From assembly GCF_947507565.1 (NCBI RefSeq), contig NC_089187.1:744001-808000 (forward strand): DNA of 64,000 nucleotides, in the 5' to 3' direction. This document shows positions 36,281-48,215 of the stretch, piece after piece (positions within the stretch are counted from its first letter, which is position 1; each line of letters starts with the position of its first letter). The DNA is from Oscarella lobularis (taxonomy: Eukaryota > Porifera > Homoscleromorpha > Homosclerophorida > Oscarellidae). The notes beneath the pieces were generated by a model, which did not search any database, was not told the DNA's origin, and saw only the letters and a program-made list of their open reading frames with translations. The position numbers and the translations under genes were made by a program.

Positions 36281-36964
36281 ATGAACATACGTAACGTCCG
36301 TTTCGCGCACGTAACAGTCGTCGTCCTCATCTTCGTCGTCGTCGTAGCGACAGTCTACTACGACTTCAACGCTCACGCGTGGACGAGGTACGCAAATAAG
36401 TCCGGCATGCCGTGTACACGCCCCGAAGCCGACATGTCGACGCTGGTGCGTCACACGCACGCCGTCATCGACGTCTTGGAGGAACTCGACGTTTCGTATT
36501 ATCTCGTGTACGGAACGCTGTGGGGCGCTCTGCGCAACGGCGGCCCCCTGCCGTGGGACTACGACGCCGACATCGGCGTCGACGGCGACGCACTCGCTAA
36601 GTACGCGCACGAGCAGATCGTCGACGCGTTCGCGCGTCGTCATCTCGTCGTCACGTGGAGCGTTCGGCGCGGACGCTATAAGATCGTCTGCCCCGACGCG
36701 GAGGGGATTGAAGGAATCGACATCATGCCGTTTTACGATTATTGGCGGGATGGGATGATGCGTAGATGCGGTATAGAGAGTTGGGTGTTTTTTGTCAATT
36801 ATCGCATGCATCACACGTTTCCCGCCCGACTCGTTGAGAAGCCGCTGCCTGTTCTTTCGTTTGGCGGACGCAACGTCACCGTGCCTCGAGGCGGCATCGA
36901 AATACAGAAGTATTTGTACAGAGACGATTGGTACAAGGAGGTTCCGCCCTTAGGATGTGATTAG
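36281..36964 (+). CDS. LicD/fukutin-like type II membrane protein
   Basis: Single exon, 227 aa, ATG at 36281. A transmembrane anchor lies at residues 8-27 (HVTVVVLIFVVVVATVYY). The rest matches the LicD nucleotidyltransferase-fold family: YLVYGTLWGALRNGG followed by LPWDYDADIGV (the DxD metal motif), then EGIDIMPFYDYW and a late RDDWYKEVPP. Relatives (LicD, fukutin, FKRP) transfer phospho-sugars or phosphocholine onto glycans, mostly in the Golgi lumen; the substrate here is unknown. It is short for fukutin-type proteins but complete as a catalytic core. It lies on the plus strand just beyond a duplication breakpoint. The codons are GC-rich, which creates a long antisense open frame that I regard as a shadow. 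Confidence 0.8.
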   Translation: MNIRNVRFAHVTVVVLIFVVVVATVYYDFNAHAWTRYANKSGMPCTRPEADMSTLVRHTHAVIDVLEELDVSYYLVYGTLWGALRNGGPLPWDYDADIGVDGDALAKYAHEQIVDAFARRHLVVTWSVRRGRYKIVCPDAEGIEGIDIMPFYDYWRDGMMRRCGIESWVFFVNYRMHHTFPARLVEKPLPVLSFGGRNVTVPRGGIEIQKYLYRDDWYKEVPPLGCD

Positions 36965-37490
36965 CTGTCACACGCACACAGAGCGTGTTTTGGACCACAG
37001 ATACGTGCATTTTACATCATAGCTTAGTAGTTTTTGTTTAGTGGCAGTCGTCTAAAGCGCGTTGATAAATGGCGAAGGGTTCGTGCGCGATTGGCACGCC
37101 AAGCAGCAAAACGATTGTACCGCTATCCGCGATCCTAAAGGGATCGACGTACTTCTTGCTGGCAAGCATCACGAGGGCAACTCTGCAGGAGAGCGAATCA
37201 TGCAATTAATTGATTAAAGTCGCTCCCACAATGATGAGCAACGACGTCGCTAAGACCACCAAAGTCAGCAGAAGAAAGATTGAGCATACTAGAGGTACTG
37301 ACTTTCAAATCGTTCCGATACCTACGCTGACTTGCAGAGTCGTGGGCAGGAGCAGCAACAGCACCCCATTTGGTTGCGGAAAGAATTGTTTGCTGTAGCA
37401 ATGGCGCAATTGAATTACTCACAGGAGGGGTGCGTAGTGAAATGAAGAGACAGGTGGGAAATGATTTTCTCGTTCTAGGAGAAATAATTA
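36965..37490. other. Intergenic, nothing recognised
   Basis: No exon with a recognisable product on either strand. Confidence 0.4.
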
Positions 37491-37497
37491 AGGACGA

Positions 37498-38445
37498 CAA
37501 CGACTTCAGTTTGCCAACGTACACTGCACATCAGGTACGTCATGATATCTTGAATTTCGTTCTTTCTCGCCCCGGCGGTTCTCGTTGTAGCTCTTGATCC
37601 GGTCACTCCGAGCTTTCCTTTGCCTAGATTCGCTCCTGATTCGTCGATTTGGATTTGTTTGTGCTCTTGACAACGACTTCCCTTCGCCGACGGTTGACTA
37701 TCTTGACGTTTCTATTGCGTGTGGGTTCTCGTTATCTCAAAATGCGTCTTTGCGGTTTCTCTTTAAGCTTCTCCGCTTTCGCCCTTCTCACGCGCCTCCT
37801 CCAGATTTTTGCCGAGGAGTAGGACACCGCTTATCCAATCGCATTTTAGGGCGGCGTTGCGTCCAATCGCGTTATAGGGCAGAGTCTTGCGGTCTCGAGA
37901 TTCACTTCACGTGAAAGGTGTGAGTGCTAAACCAGCGATTTGCTATTCACCGAGTCTCGCTCTTGGAACGTTTTTGCGGTGCCCAAGCTACTGTCATCAA
38001 GGAGGATCGAGGGCGCCTGACGACTTTCGTTTGCTCGTCTACGTATACTACGCATCAGGTACGATCAGAATTCATTCTCGCGCTTTTCTCCCCGCCGTTC
38101 TCGTTGCCATCCTCCGGCAAATCTTGACTCTCGACGAGCACGTGCATGTGAGAGCTGCCTTTTCTGCTACACATATAGAGAGAGTTTCACTGCTGATTTG
38201 TCATTTTTTTCCAAAGATTTGTTTGCACTCTTCTTGGCGACGACTTTCCTTCGCGGGCGGTTGAATATCTTGGCATCTCAGGTAACTAAAGCTGGGTTTT
38301 GATATCTTCAAATGCATCTTTGCGGTTCCTCAATCTCACGCGCCATCCCCAGGTTTTTGCGTAGGAGTAGGGAACCACTTGTCCAATCACCCTCTAAGCC
38401 GGTCTTGCCATCCAATCGCGTTAAAGGGCGGTGTCCTTGCAATTA
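37498..38445. repeat. Diverged tandem duplication of about 0.5 kb
   Basis: Two adjacent units align in order, at about 37498-37905 and 38020-38445. Each holds acgactt(c/t)...cgt-rich text ending in GCATCAGGTACG or ACATCAGGTACG, then cccgccgttctcgttg/cccggcggttctcgttg, then cgacttcccttcgccg/cgactttccttcgcgg, then tttttgcc/gaggagtagg, and last tccaatcgcgtta. The units differ by substitutions and indels. The CAG/GTACG junction in each looks like a splice donor, so this may be duplicated 5' UTR exon/promoter sequence (inference). No protein is recognised. Confidence 0.55.
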
Positions 38446-38722
38446 AGCACCCAGCTTTTAGGGAGAGGGAGAGTTAAACCTGCTTGCAATCTCTTTTTGT
38501 TTTCGCATTTCCCAGCTACCGGTAGTCCTCGCGAGCTGTATAAGTAGGAAACGTACGTTAGGAAAACGCGTGCTACTTGCGCAAGATTAATAGGTTCTAT
38601 GGCCACGCCGAGCGCTCAGTTAATTAATTAATATCTCTTTATGTGCACAATAATCAAGTTTTTGCCTACCCACTATCACTTCTAATGAAGTTGCAGTTTC
38701 CATCTCTAGAGCAATCATCCCA
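38446..38722. other. Upstream region of the actinoporin-like gene
   Basis: Contains a short TTAA repeat near 38617-38632. No further signal recognised. Confidence 0.4.
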
Positions 38723-39307
38723 ATGGGCAACGAAATGTCAACGAGAGGGCCTGAAGTCCTTTCCGGGGACTTATCCGAGTCCGCTATAAAATCAGCACAA
38801 TCAAGTGCTCTAAACAGCTTGGACAACGATTTGAGAATAGCAGTTGCTATCGTAAACAAGACGAATTTTACTTTTGATTGTGTTGGCCGCCAATGGGGCG
38901 GTGGAAGGTGTGCGTTCCTTGATGGAGGTCCGAGTGGCTCCAGAATTTCTCCACGTCAAGCAGTAGTTTTTGGAGGAGAGAAAAAGTTTGGGCTTTACGG
39001 TGTAGCCTACTTGGTCACCTACCAGTTTGAAATTAACGGCGAGCCATACACATTAGATGTGGCTTTCAAAGTGGCTTTTAGAGGTGACAATTGGTGGAAC
39101 GTAGCAATTACGAAGGGCCACTCGTATGCTTCACAATACAGATACGACGAACTCAGAGTGTCGTCTTTTATAGCTACTGGCCAACCAGCCGTCATTCTTC
39201 TTGACAATCGCCGATTTTCCGTGACAGGCAAGCAAGGGATTGGCGATCATAGCCGCTTGACCATAATAATTGAGTACAACGATGAACGAAAATCTAAAAC
39301 GTGTTAA
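38723..39307 (+). CDS. Actinoporin-like protein
   Basis: Single exon, 194 aa, ATG at 38723. The fold signature is that of the actinoporin/cytolysin beta-sandwich family: an N-terminal amphipathic stretch, LRIAVAIVNKTNFTF, a middle segment ending in GVAYLVTYQFEINGE, and the family's aromatic membrane-contact block NWWNVAITKGHS followed by YDELR. Actinoporin-like proteins are known from cnidarians and from molluscs, fish and other lineages, where roles range from venom to intracellular defence. No signal peptide is visible, which points away from a classical venom protein (inference). The gene looks whole and stands alone between a tandem noncoding repeat and decayed duplicated flank. Similarity is by pattern, not by search. 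Confidence 0.7.
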   Translation: MGNEMSTRGPEVLSGDLSESAIKSAQSSALNSLDNDLRIAVAIVNKTNFTFDCVGRQWGGGRCAFLDGGPSGSRISPRQAVVFGGEKKFGLYGVAYLVTYQFEINGEPYTLDVAFKVAFRGDNWWNVAITKGHSYASQYRYDELRVSSFIATGQPAVILLDNRRFSVTGKQGIGDHSRLTIIIEYNDERKSKTC

Positions 39308-40214
39308 AAGAGACAGGAAACGTTCTGCATGATTAGCTGTTATTGCGTTGTCATTGTCCGTGTCTGCTGAACTGATCAACTGTAAAAGATGCTAAATGTT
39401 ATTGTCTGCTGGAGTTGCCTCTAAACGCTGTTACGTAATAGCAGACCTTCCGCACTCCTTCTTGGCATTCCGCACTCTTCGACACTCTTTCGCACCCTTC
39501 CGCATCCTTCCGATTTCTGTTCGTAGCATAACGCTTTCCTGCCATATTTTCCATGCTAACTGCGAGAAAAATGGTTCGAGTCAGTGAAGCACCCGCGCCA
39601 ATTTGGCAATATTGAATTCAAATTTTGAGCAAAACACGCTGTGGGGGCTGTGGTTGAGGTAGTACACATCCGGGAGACTCGATCGCGAGGAACCTATTTC
39701 AGCAAAAGGAATCTGCAAATTTTGGAGCCATCCTTCGGTTTTCAGCTGCTGGGAGGACACGGACTGCTTGCTTTCTAAAAGTAAGAACGCGTTTGCGCGG
39801 AACGGACTCCTAAATCCTCCTCACTTCACGGCGTTTCAGCCGTTTGCGTCGATCCACACAACTAAGGAGCATGGATTGGCGGGTGGGTTCGACTTCAAGT
39901 TAGCGCAGGGAACCATAAGCCTCCTTAAAGCGAGATAGCCGCTTCACCGCCGTCTCAGAAAGCTTCGAAATCACTGACTCCCGTCGTACAAAACGAGAAT
40001 GCAATAACCTCATTGCTTAGAATAATCTGTTCACTGTAACATGCGGAAATAGGTCAAAACGGTCTCGCCTCTGACCCAGATCATTTCTGTTCTTTATCTT
40101 TTATTTGTCTTATCATTTCTCCAGATAAAAGTGATCGTGCGTGATCTTCGTGTATGAGACTTTCGGCCAGCCAATCTCCGGATTGAGACTTTTGGGATAA
40201 TGAAGGTGACGAAG
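39308..40214. other. Decayed duplicated flank
   Basis: About 39430-39560 resembles the region upstream of the ARFGEF3-like gene (12300-12400, 33410-33490), with short tandem cgcactctt-type repeats. About 39660-39800 resembles the BTB upstream flank (ctgcaaattttggagcc...gggaggacacggactg). A BTB gene body is missing here, so this is the scar of a deleted copy (inference). Confidence 0.5.
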
Positions 40215-40305
40215 TCGTCGATCTAGCTAGGTTAGTGCCAAGCTGGCGAGTGTGGAATTAGGTGTCCGGAATTTGAGCCTCAAACCACGTGCTCTAGAGG
40301 AACCT
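40215..40305 (+). repeat. tRNA-like (SINE-type) element, copy 3
   Basis: Same element as at 15049 and 23281. Box-A-like TAGCTAGGTTAGTGCC and box-B-like GGAATTTGAGCC are visible, slightly more diverged in box B. Confidence 0.4.
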
Positions 40306-40499
40306 ATGAAGTGGGAGTCGGACAGCCATCGATAGATCCTGCTTATAGTACATAGAACAGATATTACTATCACAGAATAAAGCTTGAGAGATACGAAAAC
40401 GGAATAGAGTAATCACAACGTGCAACTTCACTAATTTTGTAGTAGGTACAGACATACGAAGATGCACCATCTAGTTGAAAGTGTTGATGCACAATTGTA

Positions 40500-41468
40500 T
40501 TGATTAGAGTAGCCTTTCCTCGTCCAACACTTGCTCAATCGCATTTGCAACGGCTGAAAATTTTGGTCTCTTTTTAGATTCGTGAGACCAGCAGAGCTGT
40601 ATCAATTTAGACAACGCAATCGGGACATGGTCTGGTATAGACGATGTCTGTGATGTAGAGCAATAGCGGCTTTAGTCTCTTCTCTAGTGCAGTGAGCCAA
40701 ATCGTCGTACTCTTCGTATGGAGCGCTTCTGGTCAGTATTTCCCACAGTACGATTCCAAAAGCTAAAAAAGGCATCGTGACATACATAAACAAATCAAAC
40801 AGAGAATAATTATATACTTGTACTCGTCTGCAGAAGATCCGTAGGCTTTCTTCAGAAGAACTTCAAGAGACATCCAATACAAAGTTCCGATGTGCCATAC
40901 TGTCATCTCTTCAGCTTCGCTGTGAAGCAGCTTTATCTCTTTTTCACTGTGATGCGAGGAGCGGTTATTGTTCTTTGGCCTTGTCTCCTTTCTCTCTTTG
41001 CCATTCTTGCGCATCCAAAGTAAGCTACCTTAACTAACGACCCAGCTGCGGTCAACCAGTAGATTTGCCGTCTTCAAATCACGATGAATTCGCAGGGGAC
41101 TTTGACAATGTAGGAACTCCATTTTTCGAGAAGCGTCTAGCGCGAATCTAAGTTTTCTTACCATTGACAAGGGTGCAGAAGACAGCAAAAGTTCTATAGC
41201 GATCCTCTCTCCGCATATTCAATAACCAGGAACGGTCCGTTGCTTGCGGCAATTTTTCCGGCTCCAAAGAATCTTGCAACGTTCTTGTGACTGTGTAAAG
41301 TCATTATTTCAATTTCCCTTGCAAATTCTAGCAACACTCGCTCATCGAGTTCCGCAATGTCCATCAGTAGCTCTTTGATTGCTACGTACGTCATTCCTCT
41401 GTACTTGGATTTATGAACCTTGCTGTATCCACCGCGACAAGTTGTGTCAATTCTTTCCTCCAACTCTC
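40500..41468 (-). pseudogene. Kelch-kinase receptor, copy 2: kinase-domain remnant
   Basis: Only the kinase domain with its one intron remains, from the ELEERIDTTCRGGYSKV glycine-loop region at about 41460 to the C-terminus near 40510. It is homologous to 49242-50210. The frame is broken in several places relative to the complete copy: after the ERGSL segment, before the region that should read HRDLKTAN, around DFG, and in the last exon (HHRHRLYQTM instead of HHRRPSIPDH). The ectodomain and membrane helix are absent. At about 41470 it joins ROCO 3' flank. It is clearly dead. Confidence 0.85.
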
Positions 41469-41663
41469 TTCTTCTTCCTAACAAGTCCAATATGTAGCGC
41501 CCTTTGACGCGCGCCGGCGTCGTTCAAATTTTATGCTTTATTGCTAAATTAATTAATAAAATGTAAACTACAAATTGCACGTAAGGATAAAACTGTTACC
41601 GTAAACTACACACCAAGACAAAAACATGCTTTCATTTTCATACCAGTAACCTTGTACGCATAT

Positions 41664-44600
41664 CTACAACAGCAAAGACGTCACTTTTTTGTACCTTCCT
41701 TCAATGATTCTCTTGCTTACGGACGACTCCGTACAGGCCAGCAAGACCTTTTTCACAAGAGGATCCTCCGTTTTTGCTTTCCATTTCTCCAGCGCTAGTT
41801 GAAGACTCACTTTGTTGCTATGGTTTTCTCGTCGTATTTCCATCATGACCTCTGCCGACAACAGAACACAGCAGATCTCTTCCCATTTCGAGCTCGCTCC
41901 CGAAGAAATTGCCGCAATCAGATCTTCGGTAACGACGCTGTCTTCGGGAGGAAAACGGCCTCCGTGCTTCAAATCTCCGTCTCGGATACGGTGAGGAAAA
42001 CGAAGACGGTTAATTCGAATGTGAGGATAGGTGGCATCCCGAGCTTTTCTTGCTTTTACAATTGCGGTGTTGCTCTTGCACGACTTGACGTCGGCCCTAT
42101 CGTACACGGCCACCTCCGAACTGTGACTCTCAAGGTTGTCGCTGCCCAAATAGCACCATTCCATTGGAGTACCATTTGCTTTATCGCTTCGAACCGACTC
42201 GACAGTGCGTTTTATGTCTTCAAGTGTATTCTTTGCTACTAATTCGCCTCCTTTCGAACAGCGGACAATCACGTCGACGGCATCATTTTCACTTGTTATT
42301 TCGACGAGGCATTCGACGAAATGACTTTCACCGGACACTTCGAGTTTGAACCCGTCTTTCCACAGAATCATGCGATATCCCGAAATAGCGGCACAGCGAC
42401 TTTGAAGAACGGGAAAAAGCGAAGGTGGAATGGCATCCGTCTTAGGATGAGAAACTCTGTAGCGACGACCGCGGTAGACAACCATGTCGTCTCTCTTCTC
42501 CCACACCCGAGCCGGTTTTGATTCCTTGATTAGGCAAGGAACGTGATAGGAGTGGGGGCCATCTTTACCTTCAATTTGGCAAATGAGATCAAGATCGAGC
42601 ATCACTCGAATTGCTTCATCCGCAGTGAACGACGCACACGGAAGATCTCGCTCCCATTGCTTTTCCTGAAATAACTCGAGAGCTACCCCAATGTGATCTC
42701 GATTCACTTGGCCCGTGTCGTCGTCGACGGCGCTGATGTAGAACTCGTCGGGATCGGAGAGGATCGGTCCTAGAAGATTGGTTACCAAAAGCGACGGCTG
42801 CAGATAGATTTGTTCAAGAGTGCGAAAATACAGAATCTGCGGAAACACAACTCTTTTCGCAAAGGAAGAGCGCAAATAATAAACGTTTAGCTTACAGTTC
42901 CCGAATCGTGAAGGTTTTGGGCCAATAATTTAATTGGCAGGTCTCTGATGAGAGGTCGACGAAGGCGATGTTCGACAATGCTTCTAAACTCTTCTAACTT
43001 CAGGAACCGGTTATCTCCGATGAAATAGTTTAGAATAAGCGATCTGCAATCCTTGATTCTTTTCAGTTCGCATCGAAACAAATTCATAGCCTGCGATTGT
43101 CCCTTTTTGCAATCCATTTCAACAACGCCAGCCAAACGGAATATTCCCGTAAACTCTTTGACAAGCTGTGCTATGTAAATTCGAAATGCGCCTAAAGGGT
43201 CAATGCTGTTGTCGGGGTTATCTCCTGTTCTCTTATTCCCAACAACGACGATCGGGATGTCGGAGACGATGGATTTTCTCTCCGACTTTAAAAAAGCGAG
43301 CCATTGTCTCATGCACTTCCGCTATCACGTCTTTCATTTTACTCGCCTTTTACCATTTCCATCCTCTATGTCAACGACGCAGATGAAAATGGTCAAGGCA
43401 AAGCGAAACAAAATAGCATGCGCGACGCGGAACGTATAGTGACCGCCAAAATCCCAGATGGACATCAGGCCCACCCCGTCCACTTGCTTGTTGTGGACAT
43501 CGACTCCGGACGTTTGATCGAGTTCGTCTGATTGGCTTTCGCTCGACTGCGCTGTGATGCCACACAGAGAATTTGTGAGGGTCGTCTTTCCGGCCATCGG
43601 TTCGCCGACGAGACACGTTTGAACGCATTCTGGTTGAACTCGTTCGCTGTCAAGCCGAAATAATAACATCAGCTCCTAAATATTTCAAAATGACTATGGC
43701 CTTTGCGGTTAGAAATAAAAAACACAAAAGGTAGCTTACATATTCGGCTTGCAGAAATACTTGCATTTCGCCTTCAGCTGTCTCGTGAGGTTTCATTCCG
43801 TCCTGATTACAAGTCTAGAACAATGTCGGTTTTCTTCGAAGAAAACTTACATCGTTTTCAGCTTCGAGCGATAGACCGAGATTCAGCAAATATTGAAGAA
43901 TTGACGGAGAATGTGTTATAACCTTTCCATAAAGATGTAGCAACGAGTTTTTGCTCTGAAACATTTAAATTCCCTATATGCCCAATTTAAAAAAGTAAGC
44001 TACCTTATCAACTACTTGGTAATTTGCATTGTGCTGCACAAACCACTTTAAATTTTCCACACTTGAGCATCGCATGATTGGTATATAACCCTTCTAAAGC
44101 TTTTAATAGCAAATAAATAAGATCGCTTGTGACGCATTACCTCATCCTTATCCTCCAGATTCGACCCATCACGCAATAGATGGTCAAGAGACAATGGAGA
44201 GCCGTAACGAACAGCCCAGTGAATAACACCAGGCATTTTAGCAACAAGAAGTTTTTCAGCAACAAAGGCATCAAACGCTTCTTTTGCTCTATCTGGGTCG
44301 AATCCCTGAAATAAGAACATTATACAGACTAAGCAAAAGAGTACCCACATTACATCGTCACAAAATGTCAATCCAGAGAATTCAATTTTCAGCTCCGCAA
44401 TAGCTTTTGCAATGTCTTTTGCAACATAAATGTCTTGATCTTCATTATCAAACATTACCCACAACAAAGTGGTTCCAGTCTAAAACGGCTATTCAAGAAC
44501 ATGCGTTTACTGCTGTACTTAATAATACGTTGATATCAAATATCGGCTGGACACCGAATTCTAATAGTTTTCTAGCCAATCCAAAATTCCTCCGCAAACA

Positions 44601-45922
44601 AGCCAAAGACAATGGTGTCCATCTTCCCTACACATGTGCTAAAATAAGATGAAAACATCAGGCAAGCAGAATCTTACCCAAGGATTCTGGCCGGGAATAA
44701 ATGAAACAGTGGCTTTCGCGTCTAGCATTCCAAGAGGCAATTTTTCTACTAGCTGGGCAGAGAAATCGATTCGATCGCTTTCTTCTTTTTGAATCGATTG
44801 AGCAAGGAAATGAAACGCGTTCCACCCGTCACCCTGCAAATATTTAAAGAACAGGAAGGTGCATTCAACCGCTTACATCTGTACTCCAAAGCCGAAATTC
44901 CCTTTTACAAAGCCAATTAACTACATCCATTTGCACACCTTTAACAGCCCAGTGAATTGCTGACCTTCCATACTAAAGAAAGGTAAAATCAGCAAACATG
45001 ATTTCCTCTTGCATTATTCTCTAACAAACCTCAGTTTTATAGTTGGGATTGAGTTGGGCATCATTTTTCATGTATTTAAGCCAAAGCTTCACCATTTTTA
45101 GCCCGCCAAAACAAGCGTAGAAAAACAGAGGAGCCTATAAGGTAGCCAATTCAATAATAATTAAATAGGTAAATTGTCTTTCTTACACTGTCATCCGGTT
45201 CATCTAAATACGAATTCTTCATAAAACGTTCTGCTATCTGAATGCGTCCATTCGCAAATGCCAAGTTCAAGGCCAGCGTTCCTCTTTAAGTAAAACAACA
45301 AGTTGTGCGATACACTAACGACATTCCGTATTACTAAATTAAGTGAAATCTTTGCTCCATTCTCCACAAGCAAATCTACAGCAGATTCATCCCCAATAAC
45401 ACAAGCCATCATCAGAGGTGTAAGATTAGACTAATTCAATATTTCATATTGTGCAAAAATATCTCAAATAAATCTTACCAGGAACCCAACTGACTCAAAA
45501 TAATAATTTGACGTGTTTTCCTTGATAATACAAACGTCGTCATCAACTGCTGCCCCTCGTCTGATTAATTCCTTCAAAATTTCAATTTTTCTTTTCAACA
45601 CTGCCACAGTTATCAAACTCCAGCTGTGCCCCTGTACAGATCAACTCGTGTACAGCCCGTATACAGCAAACTCTCACCCTAATCCGATCTTCTCCGCAAA
45701 TCAACTCTTTATTGACGTACACTCGACTCAAATCAACTTTTCCACTTGAAAGAATTTCTTTTACGCTTTGTAGATCTCCCCTTTCCACGCATCTGTACAG
45801 GCGTTCTTCTTTTCTACAAGAACTGATCGTTTCGTTGATTACGCTGCTGATCTTACTCACTCGCAATCGCTTTTTTCGTCGCAAGATATGCCGCTGAACT
45901 CTTCCAAATATTTACCTGCCAT
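41664..45922 (-). CDS. Ankyrin-Roc-COR-death (ROCO) protein, copy 2
   Basis: Many-exon minus-strand gene, ATG at 45922 (MAGKYLEEFSG, then KEERLYRCVERGDLQ after a 47-bp intron), last exon 41664-42836. The ankyrin-type repeats span roughly 43750-45900 (DLQSVKEILSSGKVDL, TPLMMACVIGDESAV, VIHWAVRYGSPLSLDHLL). The Roc domain has P-loop GEPMAGKTT near 43595, SIWDFGGH near 43460 and VVVGNKRTGD near 43235. A COR-like region and a death domain (about the last 90 residues, SKWEEICCVLL to LACTESS) follow. DAPK1 has ankyrin-Roc-COR-death behind a kinase; no kinase is seen here. Between the switch II region and RQWLAFLK (about 43310-43350) a 2-bp and a 4-bp length difference from copy 1 put stops in frame. 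A short intron could remove them; otherwise this copy is also damaged. It is the better preserved ROCO copy. Confidence 0.6.
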
Positions 45923-46702
45923 GCCGATAGCGAAAAGAAGCCGCACAACAAGAGAACTTTCCGAGAACCACGTGATTTGCCTTTAAAGTCGAGTTCCCGT
46001 AGGAACTACAAGAGGTGCTTTCTTGTGGGCCCTTGCCCGCGCCTTTACAGCATATCAATGGGTTCAGGACAACGGAGACGAGGAGGAAGGGACAAACCTA
46101 CGCTATTCACGGAGGCGATAGGAGAGAAATGGAGCAAAATGTCAAAGCCAGCGCTATGGGACGAAAATAGCGCGAGACAACTCAGAAAAGATACTGGATA
46201 GGAAGCATGTAAATTATTTGATTGCTTTTCTTTATGACTACCCCCGGTACCAGTGTTATTCTGGTGATAAGTGGAAGATAAATGTCTTGGGGTAGGAGAG
46301 AAATTTGTTTGAAAAGCCATTCTTTAGGTGAGGAACACGAGATTGAATTGTCAGAATTTGGAAAGTAGAGTAAGCGGCCTTACTATTTCCTGAAGAGGCA
46401 GCAATCACCAATCGTCCGATATTTAGCATCTACTGTACGTGTTTGAAGCGTTTTAGACATTTGAAACGTAGAAATACAGAGAGTCGATATGCGGCATACA
46501 ACGACTCCAGTTTCAATATTAGACTTCTGCGTTTTCACAAGCAACTAGTGGACTAGTTGAAAAACGCATAACAACACAACACATACTCTACTCAAGAATA
46601 CACTACGACAACCTGGTACTAATTTTTCAAAAACATCTACCATGCATTACTGAACGCACACGTACATTCCACTGTCTGTAAATCCGAGGGTTCAGTGATA
46701 TG
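45923..46702. other. Intergenic between ROCO copy 2 and BTB copy 4
   Basis: ROCO upstream flank, then from about 46190 a noncoding segment also present at about 53890-54070 and partly at 20725, then BTB 3' flank. No exon recognised. Confidence 0.45.
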
Positions 46703-48215
46703 TTAGTCAAGATTTCCGCGAAGCACTCGACGGCACGCCTTTTGCAGAGCCTCGCTTTTCATCAAATCCGCAATTTGTGCGTACTCTGACACGGATTGGG
46801 TTGACACATCTAGAATCATGTACTTGAGACATTGATCTCTCAAATCCGTAGCGAGATAATAGTCAGCAGCTAGACAAACTTCGGTCACAATAGGCGCGCA
46901 CATCGAAACGTCAACAGTGCCGGTGAACAGATAAAGCAGCACCAACCGGAAAGCATCATACGAATAGTGAGAAACAGGAATGCGTTTCACGCCTTCCGAA
47001 CGTTGGGAAGACTCCGCGAAAAAACCGGATAGAAGCATTCGACGAAAAAACTCGCTTCTCAAACAGAGCACAGCTCGCGGGACACGAATTGTTTTTGCAT
47101 CGACTTCGACTTCGAAAACGATGTCGTCTGGAGATGCCAAATCTTCATTGTCAAGTAGCTGAGCATAACTTGAGGCAAAATTGGCTGTTGGGCGGCGATG
47201 AAAAGCCTTGCGGGCATCAGGTCTGAGAGGAGCAACAATTATAGTGTAAGGAGGATGAAATGAATAAACGGTGTAATCGTCGTCAATCAGGAACTGTGAG
47301 GACGTTACAAAGAAGTGTTCGAGTCTATAAGACGAGCAATTTTCGTCTTTCTTGTCCCCGCTCAAACTTAGTCTACGCAAATCGATGCCGCCAACTTTGA
47401 AAACGTACACGCTGTCGAGTTTGCTGCTGTAACCGGCGATAAAGTCTTCGTCGGCTATCGTCTTAATACAAGACGCTGCTCCATTGCGTATCTCGTTGAC
47501 GGTACCTTCCTCACACAAAATGAGGTAGCCTTTGGGACCGTTATAAAGATAAAAAGCATTGTTAAGCCACCAACACAATCCTTTGTAAATATTTAGGGCA
47601 ACTCGGGCAATGACTGTCACATTGCCATCTAGTGCAATCCTATATATTCGAACCTTCCTTTTGTCCTGATGCATATCAAGAAACACGACAGATCGGTCCT
47701 CCCTCACGAGAATGCTCAGTGGCTTCAGAGCATTGTCAACGCCACCAGCCAACGTCGTAACCACGCCGTCGTGAATCTAAGGGAAAGACAAGATCTCATG
47801 TTTGTTAGGCATAAAACAAATAGCCTACTTTTCGTATTCGTCCAATTTCATCTTCAACGTCGGACACATATACCGTCCTGCTATATTGATCGACAGCCAA
47901 TCGAACAGGATTATGAAAGAGCGCCTCTGTTGAAGGCCCATCTTTATAGCCTTTCTTCTTAGCAACGCCAGCAAAGGAATCCGCATTGACGTACAGATAA
48001 TCGACGTAAGAAAAATCCGCTACGTCAACACTCTTATCGACGTCAATGCGCCATATGCAATGAGATCCCGTGTCTGCCAGCAAAAGCAGGTCGTCAAGCA
48101 AAGCAAGGCCTGCCACGTAATCTATCTTTTCGCTTTTCAACCAAATATGGCGTGGCGGATCACAATCTATGTGAAAAATAAGGTACAAGTAGACATATGC
48201 CGCACGCTTACTCAT
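46703..48215 (-). CDS. NHL-type propeller plus BTB protein, copy 4
   Basis: Main exons are 46703-47776 and about 47829 upward, separated by a short intron; ATG at 48215 or a start split by the same first intron as in the other copies. The propeller (LLLADTGSHCIWRID, TVYVSDVEDEIGRIRK, VVTTLAGGVDNAL) leads to a C-terminal BTB domain (DIVFEVEVDAKTIRVP, FFRRMLLSGFF, LLYLFTGTVDV). A 2-codon insertion (EV) lies at the start of the BTB domain. It groups with copy 2 in the propeller sequence. It sits between ROCO copy 2 and the complete kelch-kinase receptor, the same order as copy 2 has between ROCO copy 1 and the truncated receptor. Confidence 0.75.

Noticed and set aside
36221-36814. Long antisense open frame (about 197 codons) over the LicD-like gene
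   Set aside because: It is a shadow of GC-rich codons on the plus strand; the plus frame has the family motifs and a real ATG.
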